From assembly GCA_017521005.1 (NCBI GenBank), contig JAFXEC010000002.1, positions 1-34,946 on the forward strand: a stretch of DNA of 34,946 bases, given 5' to 3'. Below are positions 1 through 6,567 of this stretch, in pieces; position 1 is the stretch's first letter; the number at the start of each line of letters is the position of its first letter. A program made the position numbers and the translations under genes. The notes beneath the pieces are model-generated. The model had not been told where the DNA came from. It searched no databases and saw only the letters and a list, made by a program, of their open reading frames with translations. Source of the DNA: Clostridia bacterium. GTDB taxonomy: Bacteria > Bacillota > Clostridia > TANB77 > CAG-465.

Positions 1-33
1 AAAAAGATACAACAAAAACTTTGTTGTATCTTT
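1..33 (-). terminator. Intrinsic terminator of the TetR-linked two-gene operon
   Basis: A perfect 14-bp stem (3-16 with 20-33) with a 3-nt loop is followed on the minus strand by a run of five T at the window edge. It sits six bases after the stop codon of the membrane protein gene. Confidence 0.85.
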
Positions 34-38
34 AGATA

Positions 39-431
39 TTATTTATTACCTTTTATGTATGCATATATTGGATAGTTAAGAACACATATTATAAGTCCTA
101 CTACACCTGTAATTAAGCCTATTATCATATCAGCTGTTGTAGCAGTTCCAACCATTATCATACTCATTCCAAATCCCATTATTAATGATCCTACTACACC
201 AACTATCCAAGGTAATAGTAATCCAAAATCTATAGATTTATGTGCTTTCTTTGGATGATGGCTTCTGTATACTGGTATTATTGCAAGTAGTATTAAAAAT
301 CCTATTATTGATACTACTATTCCTGCCGCAAACATATTCCATTCAGGTATTAGCCACATACACATACCTACTGAAAAAATTAATCCTCCAATAGTTGCTA
401 ATATTATTTCAATTAAAGTTTCTTTTTGCAT
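39..431 (-). CDS. Small membrane protein of unknown function (130 aa)
   Basis: I do not recognise a family. The protein has four hydrophobic segments, at about residues 6-27, 33-54, 72-97 and 101-122, with a short basic loop (RSHHPKKAHK) between the second and third, so it should be an integral membrane protein. The start is set at 431 and not at the upstream ATG (446), because an ideal SD (GGAGG at 440-444) lies eight bases before 431 and overlaps the upstream ATG. It is the second gene of an operon behind the repeat-bearing small protein (456-686) and ends at a strong terminator. The pair is divergent from a TetR regulator and shares its operator, so it is probably induced when that repressor is released. 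Confidence 0.75.
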   Translation of the reverse strand: MQKETLIEIILATIGGLIFSVGMCMWLIPEWNMFAAGIVVSIIGFLILLAIIPVYRSHHPKKAHKSIDFGLLLPWIVGVVGSLIMGFGMSMIMVGTATTADMIIGLITGVVGLIICVLNYPIYAYIKGNK

Positions 432-455
432 TTTATTTACCTCCATTTATTTTAA

Positions 456-686
456 TTATTTGCCTGCTTCTTCTTGTTCTTTTTTTACTCTTTCTTTTGC
501 TTCTTCAATAGTTTCTCCGTCTTTTCTTAAGAAACTGTCTACAAATTTATCTTCTACTTTTTTATATCCACCTACAACTGTATCTTCAACCTTCTTGTAT
601 CCACCTACAACAGTTTCTTCTACTTTCTTGTAGCTATTTACTACTGTATCTTCTATCTTTTTGTTTACTTCTTTAAATTTTCCCAT
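456..686 (-). CDS. Amphipathic repeat protein of unknown function (76 aa)
   Basis: A small charged protein built on an 11-residue repeat. The units read NSYKKVEETVV, GGYKKVEDTVV and GGYKKVEDKFV, followed by a charged tail (KDGETIEEAKERVKKEQEEAGK). There is no signal peptide or membrane segment. The Lys/Glu/Val spacing gives an amphipathic helix that could lie on a membrane surface or self-associate (inference). The DNA carries matching 33-bp near-repeats in roughly 545-645. The SD AAGGAGA lies a few bases before the ATG. It is the first gene of the operon opposite the TetR gene, and its predicted promoter and operator lie immediately upstream. Small proteins of this style next to TetR genes seem familiar from gut Firmicutes, but I know of no assigned function. 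Confidence 0.75.
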   Translation of the reverse strand: MGKFKEVNKKIEDTVVNSYKKVEETVVGGYKKVEDTVVGGYKKVEDKFVDSFLRKDGETIEEAKERVKKEQEEAGK

Positions 687-706
687 TTTACATCTCCTTT
701 CTTCTA

Positions 707-730
707 TTAAAGCAACACTTGTTGCTTTAA
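707..730. promoter_or_regulatory. Probable TetR operator: perfect 11-bp inverted repeat
   Basis: The arms TTAAAGCAACA (707-717) and TGTTGCTTTAA (720-730) are perfectly complementary and separated by CT. The site covers the -35 box of the predicted TetR promoter (719-724). It starts about 3 bases downstream of the predicted transcription start (near 733) of the minus-strand operon, so one bound dimer pair could block both transcripts. The symmetry and position between divergent genes are typical of TetR-family operators. That TetR binds it is inferred. Confidence 0.75.
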
Positions 731-747
731 TCTAAATATAGTATAAT
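719..747 (+). promoter_or_regulatory. Sigma-A-type promoter of the TetR gene
   Basis: The -35 box TTGTTG (719-724), a 17-bp spacer and the -10 box TATAAT (742-747) give a start near 754 and a leader of about 80 nt. The -35 lies inside the operator, which implies autorepression. Confidence 0.65.
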
Positions 748-768
748 ATTTTTGTATAATGAAAACAA
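740..768 (-). promoter_or_regulatory. Sigma-A-type promoter of the minus-strand operon (686-39)
   Basis: Read on the minus strand: -35 TTGTTT (768-763), a 17-bp spacer and -10 TATACT (745-740). Its -10 box overlaps the -10 box of the divergent TetR promoter, so the two promoters must compete. Confidence 0.6.
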
Positions 769-835
769 TCATCAATTTATAGACATGTGTTGGAATAATA
801 AAATACAATTAATACATAATTTATTGGAGGGAAAT

Positions 836-1372
836 ATGAATACACCAAATAATAAAAGAAGAAAAGAATCTAAAGAAAAGATTGAAAAATGCTTTATTGA
901 ATTAATACAAACTAAAAATGTTGATGAAGTATCAATTACAGATATTTGTAAAAATACAGGTTTAAATAGATCTACATTCTATGCTAATTATATAGATATA
1001 TATGACTTAGTAGATAAACTAAGAGAACGTATGATTAGCGATTGGTTAGAAATATATAAGGATGAAAAAGATAACAACTACCATTCTTACGATTTCCTAA
1101 AGTTATTTAGACACATTAAAGATAACCAAATATTTTACAAAACATACTTTAAGCTTAACTTTGACCTAGATACTTCAATGGGATTTATAGATAACGAAGA
1201 AGTTATTCGTTTCTTAGATTCTAATAAGAATTTAGATTACCATATAGAATTCTTCAAAGCTGGTCTTAATGCCATAATTAAAAAATGGTTAAATAACAAC
1301 TGCAAAGAAGCTCCTGAAGAAATACTTGAGATAATAACTAGCGAATACAAAGGAAGAAAACTTTCAAGTTAA
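836..1372 (+). CDS. TetR/AcrR-family transcriptional regulator (178 aa)
   Basis: A DNA-binding repressor of the TetR family. The N-terminal helix-turn-helix lies at about residues 12-60: the helix TKNVDEVSITDICKNTGL is followed by the recognition helix NRSTFYANY. The helical ligand domain resembles the C-terminal region found in many Firmicutes TetR proteins of the TetR_C_8 type. The start at 836 is chosen because GGAGG lies at 826-830. A longer frame opens with TTG at 752 but would begin at or before the predicted transcription start. The gene is divergent from the small-protein/membrane-protein operon, and the perfect palindrome between them is the expected operator. The ligand is unknown; membrane stress or a drug would be usual for the family. 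Confidence 0.9.
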   Translation: MNTPNNKRRKESKEKIEKCFIELIQTKNVDEVSITDICKNTGLNRSTFYANYIDIYDLVDKLRERMISDWLEIYKDEKDNNYHSYDFLKLFRHIKDNQIFYKTYFKLNFDLDTSMGFIDNEEVIRFLDSNKNLDYHIEFFKAGLNAIIKKWLNNNCKEAPEEILEIITSEYKGRKLSS

Positions 1373-1389
1373 TTAAAGATGTAAACTTA

Positions 1390-1423
1390 AAAGGTTGGAA
1401 ATGTTTATACACTTCCAACCTTT
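1390..1423. terminator. Convergent (bidirectional) terminator
   Basis: The stem AAAGGTTGGAA (1390-1400) pairs with TTCCAACCTTT (1413-1423). It lies between the convergent stops of the TetR gene (plus) and the XRE regulator (minus), with T-rich sequence on the plus-strand side. Confidence 0.85.
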
Positions 1424-1434
1424 ATTTTATCTAA

Positions 1435-2961
1435 TTAATCTGCCATTTCATATTGTCTAATGGTATCTCTTAAATTGTTTATTTCTTCTTTTTGTTCATC
1501 TATTGTATTTTGTAAATGCTCTATTTTATCTCTTAAGTTTTCATTTTCGTTTATTTGTCTTTGAATTTCATATTCATTAGATATTCTTTTATCATTGTTC
1601 TCTTGTATCTTTTCTATGTTTTCCTTAGATGCATAAATATGTACTTCCGCTACATAAGGATAATCTTTTATTTGTTTATTATTTATATCTTTTATTATTT
1701 GTTTTATTAAATCTATTGTTTTTAGTTCATCACTACCACAATATATTTCAATTCCATGATTTAAATCATGGACATAACATTTAGCATATTTAGTATAATT
1801 TACTACTATTTTAACATCTTTTATATCTGTCTCAATATATCTATATGCACAGTTATATGTATTAAAAGCAAAATCTTCTTTCATTTTATATACATATTCA
1901 TCAGACATAGTAAATGCATTATCATTGTTTTCTACAACTTCAAAATTTGCAAATCCAATTAATATTAGACCTATACTTATTCCTGTTATTATCAATGATA
2001 CTAAGAATAACACTCCTACTCTAGTCTTATTAAATTTTCTATTTACAATAAAATCATAAAGTATTTCTAGTATTACAAAGTTAGCTATTAGTAACGCTAT
2101 TATTAAAAGTACTGTTCCTACAAACAACATACCAGTCTTTATGAACAACATACTTAGTACTAGAAGTGTACATAGTGATACAAATGTAAATACAAATAGC
2201 AAACCCAAGCAAATTACTACAAACTTTATAAAAGCTAAAATTAAGTTAAATAACCCATTTAGGAATTTAGAACTTGAATGATTTGGATCACGAATTATTA
2301 CTTTTTCTTTTTTCTTCTCTATAAAGATTTTTTGTTTATCTTTATTTGCTTCCTCTTTATCCTTGTTTTCCTCTTTAATATCTTCTGACTCTTCTACATT
2401 TTCTTTTACTATTTCATAATAATCTAAATATCTAATCTTAAATATATGTAAGAAAACTGTAGTTCCAGCAATTATAGAAAAGACGATGTATATTGCTTCT
2501 AATATATTTCTTAATCCGTAATAATAAAAATCTCTAAAGATAGTTCCAAAAACATTATTAGCTATATAATCTCCTACTGCTCCTATTAATAAAAATACTA
2601 AGAATATTAAGCAAAACATAAAGCATTCTTCTATAATACATTTTAATTTTTGCTTAAATTTCATACTGCTAAACATATCTATAGTTTTTGTAATAAAATT
2701 AAAGAAATCTTTTGCATATTTATTAACTATACTAGTAGACTCCTTTGTTTCCTCCACCACTTTAACGTTTTCGTTCATAAGTTCATCAATATTGTAATTA
2801 AATAATTTGCATATAAGAAGAACCTTATCCATTTCAGGATAACTTTGTCCAGATTCCCATTTAGAAACTGCTTGTCTAGATACTCCTAGTTTCTCAGCTA
2901 GCTGTTCTTGAGATAAGTTATTATCTCTTCTAATTATTTTTAAGTTTTCAGATAATTTCAT
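1435..2961 (-). CDS. XRE-type transcriptional regulator fused to a multi-pass membrane domain (508 aa)
   Basis: Residues about 5-62 form a Cro/CI (XRE) helix-turn-helix, with the signature LAEKLGVSRQAVSKWESGQSYPE. A hydrophobic region follows with segments near residues 112-135, 150-172, 236-275, 278-302 and 315-338, broken by a highly charged Glu/Lys stretch near 190-225. The C-terminal part (about 345-455) is polar with several Cys and Tyr. The last 50 or so residues (IQRQINENENLRDKIEHLQNTIDEQ and onward) form a coiled coil. This suggests a membrane-anchored regulator that senses a membrane or envelope signal and binds DNA at the inner face. The SD GGAGG lies upstream of the ATG. The signal and target are unknown; autoregulation through the palindrome at 3002-3011 is possible. 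Confidence 0.85.
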   Translation of the reverse strand: MKLSENLKIIRRDNNLSQEQLAEKLGVSRQAVSKWESGQSYPEMDKVLLICKLFNYNIDELMNENVKVVEETKESTSIVNKYAKDFFNFITKTIDMFSSMKFKQKLKCIIEECFMFCLIFLVFLLIGAVGDYIANNVFGTIFRDFYYYGLRNILEAIYIVFSIIAGTTVFLHIFKIRYLDYYEIVKENVEESEDIKEENKDKEEANKDKQKIFIEKKKEKVIIRDPNHSSSKFLNGLFNLILAFIKFVVICLGLLFVFTFVSLCTLLVLSMLFIKTGMLFVGTVLLIIALLIANFVILEILYDFIVNRKFNKTRVGVLFLVSLIITGISIGLILIGFANFEVVENNDNAFTMSDEYVYKMKEDFAFNTYNCAYRYIETDIKDVKIVVNYTKYAKCYVHDLNHGIEIYCGSDELKTIDLIKQIIKDINNKQIKDYPYVAEVHIYASKENIEKIQENNDKRISNEYEIQRQINENENLRDKIEHLQNTIDEQKEEINNLRDTIRQYEMAD

Positions 2962-2989
2962 ATATCTTTTTCCTCCTCTCTTACTGCAA

Positions 2990-3011
2990 ATTATATAGAA
3001 TCAACCGGTTG
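2990..3011 (-). promoter_or_regulatory. Putative promoter/operator of the XRE membrane regulator
   Basis: A minus-strand -10 box TATAAT (2995-2990) is preceded within its spacer by the perfect palindrome CAACCGGTTG (3002-3011). Farther upstream TTTTAGTTG occurs twice, at 3024-3032 and 3045-3053, 21 bp apart (two helical turns). No good -35 box is visible, which fits a regulated promoter. Which protein binds is not known. Confidence 0.4.
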
Positions 3012-3095
3012 CACTCTACCAAGTTTTAGTTGTTTTTTGTTAATTTTTAGTTGCATTTAGCGTTTTTATATAATATTTCAATATTATTTATGTGT

Positions 3096-3899
3096 TTATA
3101 CTTCTTTTTTCTTTATCATAATCTTTTCAACAAAAGAATGTTTTTCTTTATTTTTTAGATATAGAAATCCAAATATATTAAATACTGCTGCACCGATAAA
3201 ATTTACTATTAAATCTTTCATTGTGTCTTTAATACCAACATCTAGATATCCATCAAATCTAACTAATTCTTTTCCAGTTTCATCATAAACTATAGTTTTA
3301 GCTATATTATCTATCGTCACTACATTATTATTTTGCTCAGGATCTATAGTTACTGTTCTTATTACAGATATATACTCATCTTTTTGCATATCTGTTTTCA
3401 TTATTTCGTCCATACCATATTCAAAGAATTCCCAAACTACTCCTACAGTCATTGAAAAGCAGAACGCAAATAAGCATAGATAAATTGGAGATAAATTTAA
3501 TTTTTCTGAATTCTTATTTAATATATCTACTAATGAGAATCCTATTGCTCCCATTAGGAACCCATTTAATGTATGTAGCATTGTATCCCAAAAAGGTATC
3601 ATTCCATAGAAGTTATTTATTTCTCCTAGTATTTCAGCTGAAAACACAAACAACATTGTTATTATTTCAAGTACATTTGGCATATCTATCTTCATATACT
3701 TTTCTACAAAAAACGGTATAAGTAACAATACTAATGTAAGTGCGCAAAGAAGTACATTTTGTAAATCTCCCCTTAGTATTTGCAATACCATACAAAGAAT
3801 AACAAGTGCTCTTAGTATAAAATACGTTATTAAAGTACTTCTATCATCCTTCCACGTTTCTTTAATTTCATTCCCTAATCTTTTAATATATCCCTTCAT
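3096..3899 (-). CDS. Multi-pass membrane protein, DUF2238/YjdF-like (267 aa)
   Basis: An integral membrane protein with about six hydrophobic segments. Near the middle it carries FWDTMLHTLNGFLMGAIG and, about 50 residues later, VVWEFFEYGMDE, a spacing of acidic and aromatic residues that recalls the DUF2238 (YjdF) family. Near the C-terminus, DVGIKDTMKDLIVNFIGAAVF is followed by a final membrane helix and a basic tail. A soluble, acidic insertion lies before that (about residues 170-225). The SD AGGTGAT precedes the ATG. Biochemical function is not known for the family. The neighbours are an XRE membrane regulator and a CPBP protease, so a membrane role is the only safe statement. Confidence 0.7.
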   Translation of the reverse strand: MKGYIKRLGNEIKETWKDDRSTLITYFILRALVILCMVLQILRGDLQNVLLCALTLVLLLIPFFVEKYMKIDMPNVLEIITMLFVFSAEILGEINNFYGMIPFWDTMLHTLNGFLMGAIGFSLVDILNKNSEKLNLSPIYLCLFAFCFSMTVGVVWEFFEYGMDEIMKTDMQKDEYISVIRTVTIDPEQNNNVVTIDNIAKTIVYDETGKELVRFDGYLDVGIKDTMKDLIVNFIGAAVFNIFGFLYLKNKEKHSFVEKIMIKKKEV

Positions 3900-3975
3900 A
3901 AAATCACCTCATAATTTATTATTAATTAATTTTATTACTGATATTTTCCCCTTTAAACAAATCATTTTTATATAT

Positions 3976-4671
3976 TTACTCTTCTATATTTTTATTTAAA
4001 TACAATGCATATATTAGCGGTACTATTATTAATATTACTGGAGATATATACATAGTAACAAAGTTTTCTGCATTAAATACTGAAAGTGCATTTACTACGC
4101 TATGTGTAATTATCTGAGGCCATATACTCTTAGATTTTACAAGTATAACCGCAAATAAATATCCCGTTGTTATTGCATAACATATTTGAAGCAATGTTGG
4201 TATAAGTTCTGCACCATTTAACAGATTAATTATATGCCCTATCCCAAATGTTATTGATGTTACAATTATGGCAGCTTTTATATTATCTTTTGCTATCATT
4301 TGAAACAAGAATCCTCTAAATATTATTTCTTCTAAAAATCCAACACAAACCATCGAAAGCATATATATTACTATTTCTGTTACAGATAATTTTATATTTA
4401 TCCCACCAATTAGATTTACTGCCATAAGTATAACTAATGGTATAAAGTACAGATATTGTTTTGGTTTTGGAAATTGTGTTAAACCTAAATATTTACCTAA
4501 TTTATTTAATAATACAAACATTACTATTAATACAGTAAGAATTATATTTGCAATTAGTGTTTTTACATCTTCTAATCCAAAATTATTCATACAATACGAA
4601 TTAGTTATTAGGTATATTATTATTAATCCTAAACTAATTAACGTTTCATTTTTCTCATAAAATTTCTTCAT
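3976..4671 (-). CDS. CPBP-family intramembrane metalloprotease (231 aa)
   Basis: A member of the CPBP (Abi/CAAX-protease-like) family of membrane-embedded metalloproteases. The diagnostic motifs are present: EEIIFRG (E114, E115, R119), FGIGHIINL (H146) and ITHSVVNAL (H190, N194). About seven hydrophobic segments fill the protein. Family members cut membrane-bound peptides or prenylated substrates. In Firmicutes many are linked to bacteriocin self-immunity or protein maturation; no bacteriocin gene is visible here, so the substrate is unknown. The SD is AGGGAA. It lies 20 bases after the end of the small gene 4692-5123 and may be co-transcribed with it. Confidence 0.88.
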   Translation of the reverse strand: MKKFYEKNETLISLGLIIIYLITNSYCMNNFGLEDVKTLIANIILTVLIVMFVLLNKLGKYLGLTQFPKPKQYLYFIPLVILMAVNLIGGINIKLSVTEIVIYMLSMVCVGFLEEIIFRGFLFQMIAKDNIKAAIIVTSITFGIGHIINLLNGAELIPTLLQICYAITTGYLFAVILVKSKSIWPQIITHSVVNALSVFNAENFVTMYISPVILIIVPLIYALYLNKNIEE

Positions 4672-4691
4672 AATTATTCCCTACTTTTATT

Positions 4692-5123
4692 CTATTTATC
4701 TCTATTTAACATATTTAATAAGTTTATTTTGAACATATCTTTTTCCGAATGTTCTTTACTTACCATTACTCCTTTATATGTCTTTAATTCATTTGTATAA
4801 CCTTCTACAAATATGTCTGGCAATATATTATTTAGATAAATTATACATTCTTCTTCATTCACTACATACTCTAATGTTACTTTTCCATGTACTTTTTCAA
4901 ACAAACTGTCTGCAGGAAGTTTTAAGGAATATTGTGTCTCTTTGGCATTCTTATTCTCTGATATGACATCACCTAAAAACTTTCCATTTCTTAAATTAGG
5001 ATAATACTCAAACATTAATTTTTTATATGCAAGCATATTATACTTTTTAAGGCCTCTTTCTCTCTTCTTAAATTCTGTTTCGTTTGCATATTCTAAAGTA
5101 TATATTTTATTTTCTTTTTTCAT
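4692..5123 (-). CDS. Hypothetical cytosolic protein (143 aa)
   Basis: I do not recognise a family. The protein is charged and mixed alpha/beta in look, with an N-terminal lysine- and tyrosine-rich helix region and a C-terminal half of short beta-like stretches (KVTLEYVVNEEECIIYLNNI). There is no signal peptide or membrane segment. The start at 5123 is fixed by an exact AGGAGG followed by AAAT before the ATG. The longer open frame to 5204 runs back into the tRNA gene and is not used. The SD begins directly after the T-run of the tRNA-Leu terminator, so the gene depends on read-through of that terminator or on a promoter I cannot see. Confidence 0.7.
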   Translation of the reverse strand: MKKENKIYTLEYANETEFKKRERGLKKYNMLAYKKLMFEYYPNLRNGKFLGDVISENKNAKETQYSLKLPADSLFEKVHGKVTLEYVVNEEECIIYLNNILPDIFVEGYTNELKTYKGVMVSKEHSEKDMFKINLLNMLNRDK

Positions 5124-5133
5124 ATTTCCTCCT

Positions 5134-5162
5134 AAAAAATAAAAGCAGACCCTCCAGTCCGC
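5134..5162 (-). terminator. Terminator of tRNA-Leu, abutting the next gene's SD
   Basis: On the minus strand GCGGAC (5162-5157) pairs with GTCTGC (5150-5145) around a 6-nt loop, with one G-U pair. TTTTATTTTTT follows. The next two bases open the AGGAGG of the downstream gene. Confidence 0.7.
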
Positions 5163-5172
5163 CTTATAAGTA

Positions 5173-5260
5173 TGGTGCCGAAAGTGGGAATCGAACCCAC
5201 ACATAGTTGCCTATATCAGATTTTGAGTCTGACGCGTCTGCCAGTTCCGCCATTTCGACA
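5173..5260 (-). tRNA. tRNA-Leu (anticodon CAA)
   Basis: A class II tRNA with encoded CCA. The acceptor stem is TGTCGAA paired with TTCGGCA (one G-U pair). The D-arm contains GGCGGAACTGGCAGACGC. The anticodon arm TCAGA-CTCAAAA-TCTGA gives anticodon CAA, which reads UUG. A variable arm (TATAGGCAACTATG) and the T-arm GTGGGTTCGATTCCCAC follow. All structural parts fit tRNA-Leu. Confidence 0.96.
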
Positions 5261-5282
5261 TAAATAAATTTTGCATGTCGTT

Positions 5283-5311
5283 ATTCTACCACACAAAATT
5301 TATTTTGTAAA
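5283..5311 (-). promoter_or_regulatory. Promoter of tRNA-Leu
   Basis: On the minus strand, -35 TTTACA (5311-5306), a 17-bp spacer ending in TGG (extended -10) and -10 TAGAAT (5288-5283). The predicted start lies about 15-20 bases before the mature tRNA 5' end. Confidence 0.7.
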
Positions 5312-5335
5312 CATATTATTTTTGTTTTATATATT

Positions 5336-6436
5336 TTATTCTTCTATATTTTCTTCTTGTTCTTCATCTATTCCTGGTTCATCTGCTTTACCATAAACCG
5401 ATTCTTCAATACCATATATTTCTGACATTATTGGTTTAAATAAACGTTCTTTCTTCGCCATCAATATAAACGCCTCATCTTCGTTAGTAGCGTTTGTTAC
5501 ATGATATATTGCATCATTTATATCTCCAGTTTTCATGGATATTAATGCTATAGAATATTCTGATTTGGCTTTTAGTTCTTTATCCTTAGATGCTTTTTCT
5601 AAGTTTTCTTTAGCTAAGTCGTATTCCTCTTTTGCATAATATAGTCTTCCTACACTATAGTATGCTTCATACATTTCATCATCTAACTCTAACGCTTTTT
5701 CATATGCTGGTATTGCATTTTTTATTTCGCCAAGCGCAGAATATATTACTGCTAGATTAAAAAATGTATCTGCTGTTGCTATATTGTTCATTGCAATATC
5801 CTCATATATTGTTTTTGCTTCATTTAAATGTCCTAAATCTGAAAATAATATTCCTAACATTTCCTTAGCTTCTATATATGTATTATCTATCGTAACTGCT
5901 TGATTTAACATTGCTATAGCAGCTTCTTTATTTCCTAATTTATCTAGCAAAACTGCTATTTTATAATATATTTCCTCATTATTATTATCTACTGTTAGTG
6001 AGCTTATTAACACGTCTCTGGCTTCTGCTAATTTACCCATTTTTTCTAATGCTTTACTTCTTAAATAATAAAACTCTGCATTTTTTCTTGCCTTAGTCAT
6101 TATCCTTGCAAGCAAACCTTCAGCAAACTCATAATTACCTATTAAATACATGAATTTTGCAACATAATATACTAATGTTATTTTCGCATTCTTAGCAAGA
6201 CCTTTTACAGTCACTAATGCCATTGGTATCAAATACGCAAAAATTAATACCAATGCTTGTAAAATGTTATTTAGTTTTTCATCGCTTAAAAGATAAAATA
6301 TAAATAAACTTTCAAAGAAAATTGCAAGGGCAATTATTACAAATAACGCCGGTTCTTTCTTTCTTACTGCTTTAGACACTATTTGCACTATAAAATATAC
6401 GAAGGTAATTATTATTACTACATTTATTAACCACAT
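5336..6436 (-). CDS. Membrane-anchored TPR-repeat protein (366 aa)
   Basis: The N-terminus carries hydrophobic segments at about residues 3-21, 30-50 and 60-80. After these, from about residue 90 to 320, come tandem tetratricopeptide repeats. Typical units include AEFYYLRSKALEKMGKLAEA, EEIYYKIAVLLDKLGNKEAA and YEAYYSVGRLYYAKEEYDLA. The acidic tail ends in EEQEENIEE. TPR domains are protein-protein scaffolds, so this is probably a membrane-tethered assembly or tethering factor facing the cytosol. The SD AGGTGAT precedes the ATG. It is divergent from murC, but no functional link is shown. Confidence 0.85.
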   Translation of the reverse strand: MWLINVVIIITFVYFIVQIVSKAVRKKEPALFVIIALAIFFESLFIFYLLSDEKLNNILQALVLIFAYLIPMALVTVKGLAKNAKITLVYYVAKFMYLIGNYEFAEGLLARIMTKARKNAEFYYLRSKALEKMGKLAEARDVLISSLTVDNNNEEIYYKIAVLLDKLGNKEAAIAMLNQAVTIDNTYIEAKEMLGILFSDLGHLNEAKTIYEDIAMNNIATADTFFNLAVIYSALGEIKNAIPAYEKALELDDEMYEAYYSVGRLYYAKEEYDLAKENLEKASKDKELKAKSEYSIALISMKTGDINDAIYHVTNATNEDEAFILMAKKERLFKPIMSEIYGIEESVYGKADEPGIDEEQEENIEE

Positions 6437-6514
6437 ATTATCACCTACACGCTCATATTATATACTAGTTATCCACATTTTTCAACTATTAGGGGTAAAT
6501 TAGAGGTAATACAA

Positions 6515-6543
6515 TTGCAACTATTTTTAACATGGTGTATAAT
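6515..6543 (+). promoter_or_regulatory. Promoter of murC
   Basis: TTGCAA (6515-6520), a 17-bp spacer and TATAAT (6538-6543). The predicted transcription start is near 6550, giving a leader of under 20 nt before the TTG start at 6568. Confidence 0.75.
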
Positions 6544-6567
6544 ACATGTTGCCTAGAGGTGGTAATT

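Noticed and set aside
545-645. CRISPR-like tandem repeat
   Set aside because: The 33-bp periodicity is inside a coding frame and reflects the 11-residue protein repeat; there are no spacers.
752-835. Upstream start of the TetR gene (TTG at 752)
   Set aside because: It lies at or before the predicted transcription start and has no SD; 836 has GGAGG.
4692-5204. Longer reading frame of the 143-aa gene starting at 5204
   Set aside because: It would run back into tRNA-Leu and its terminator; an ideal SD marks 5123.
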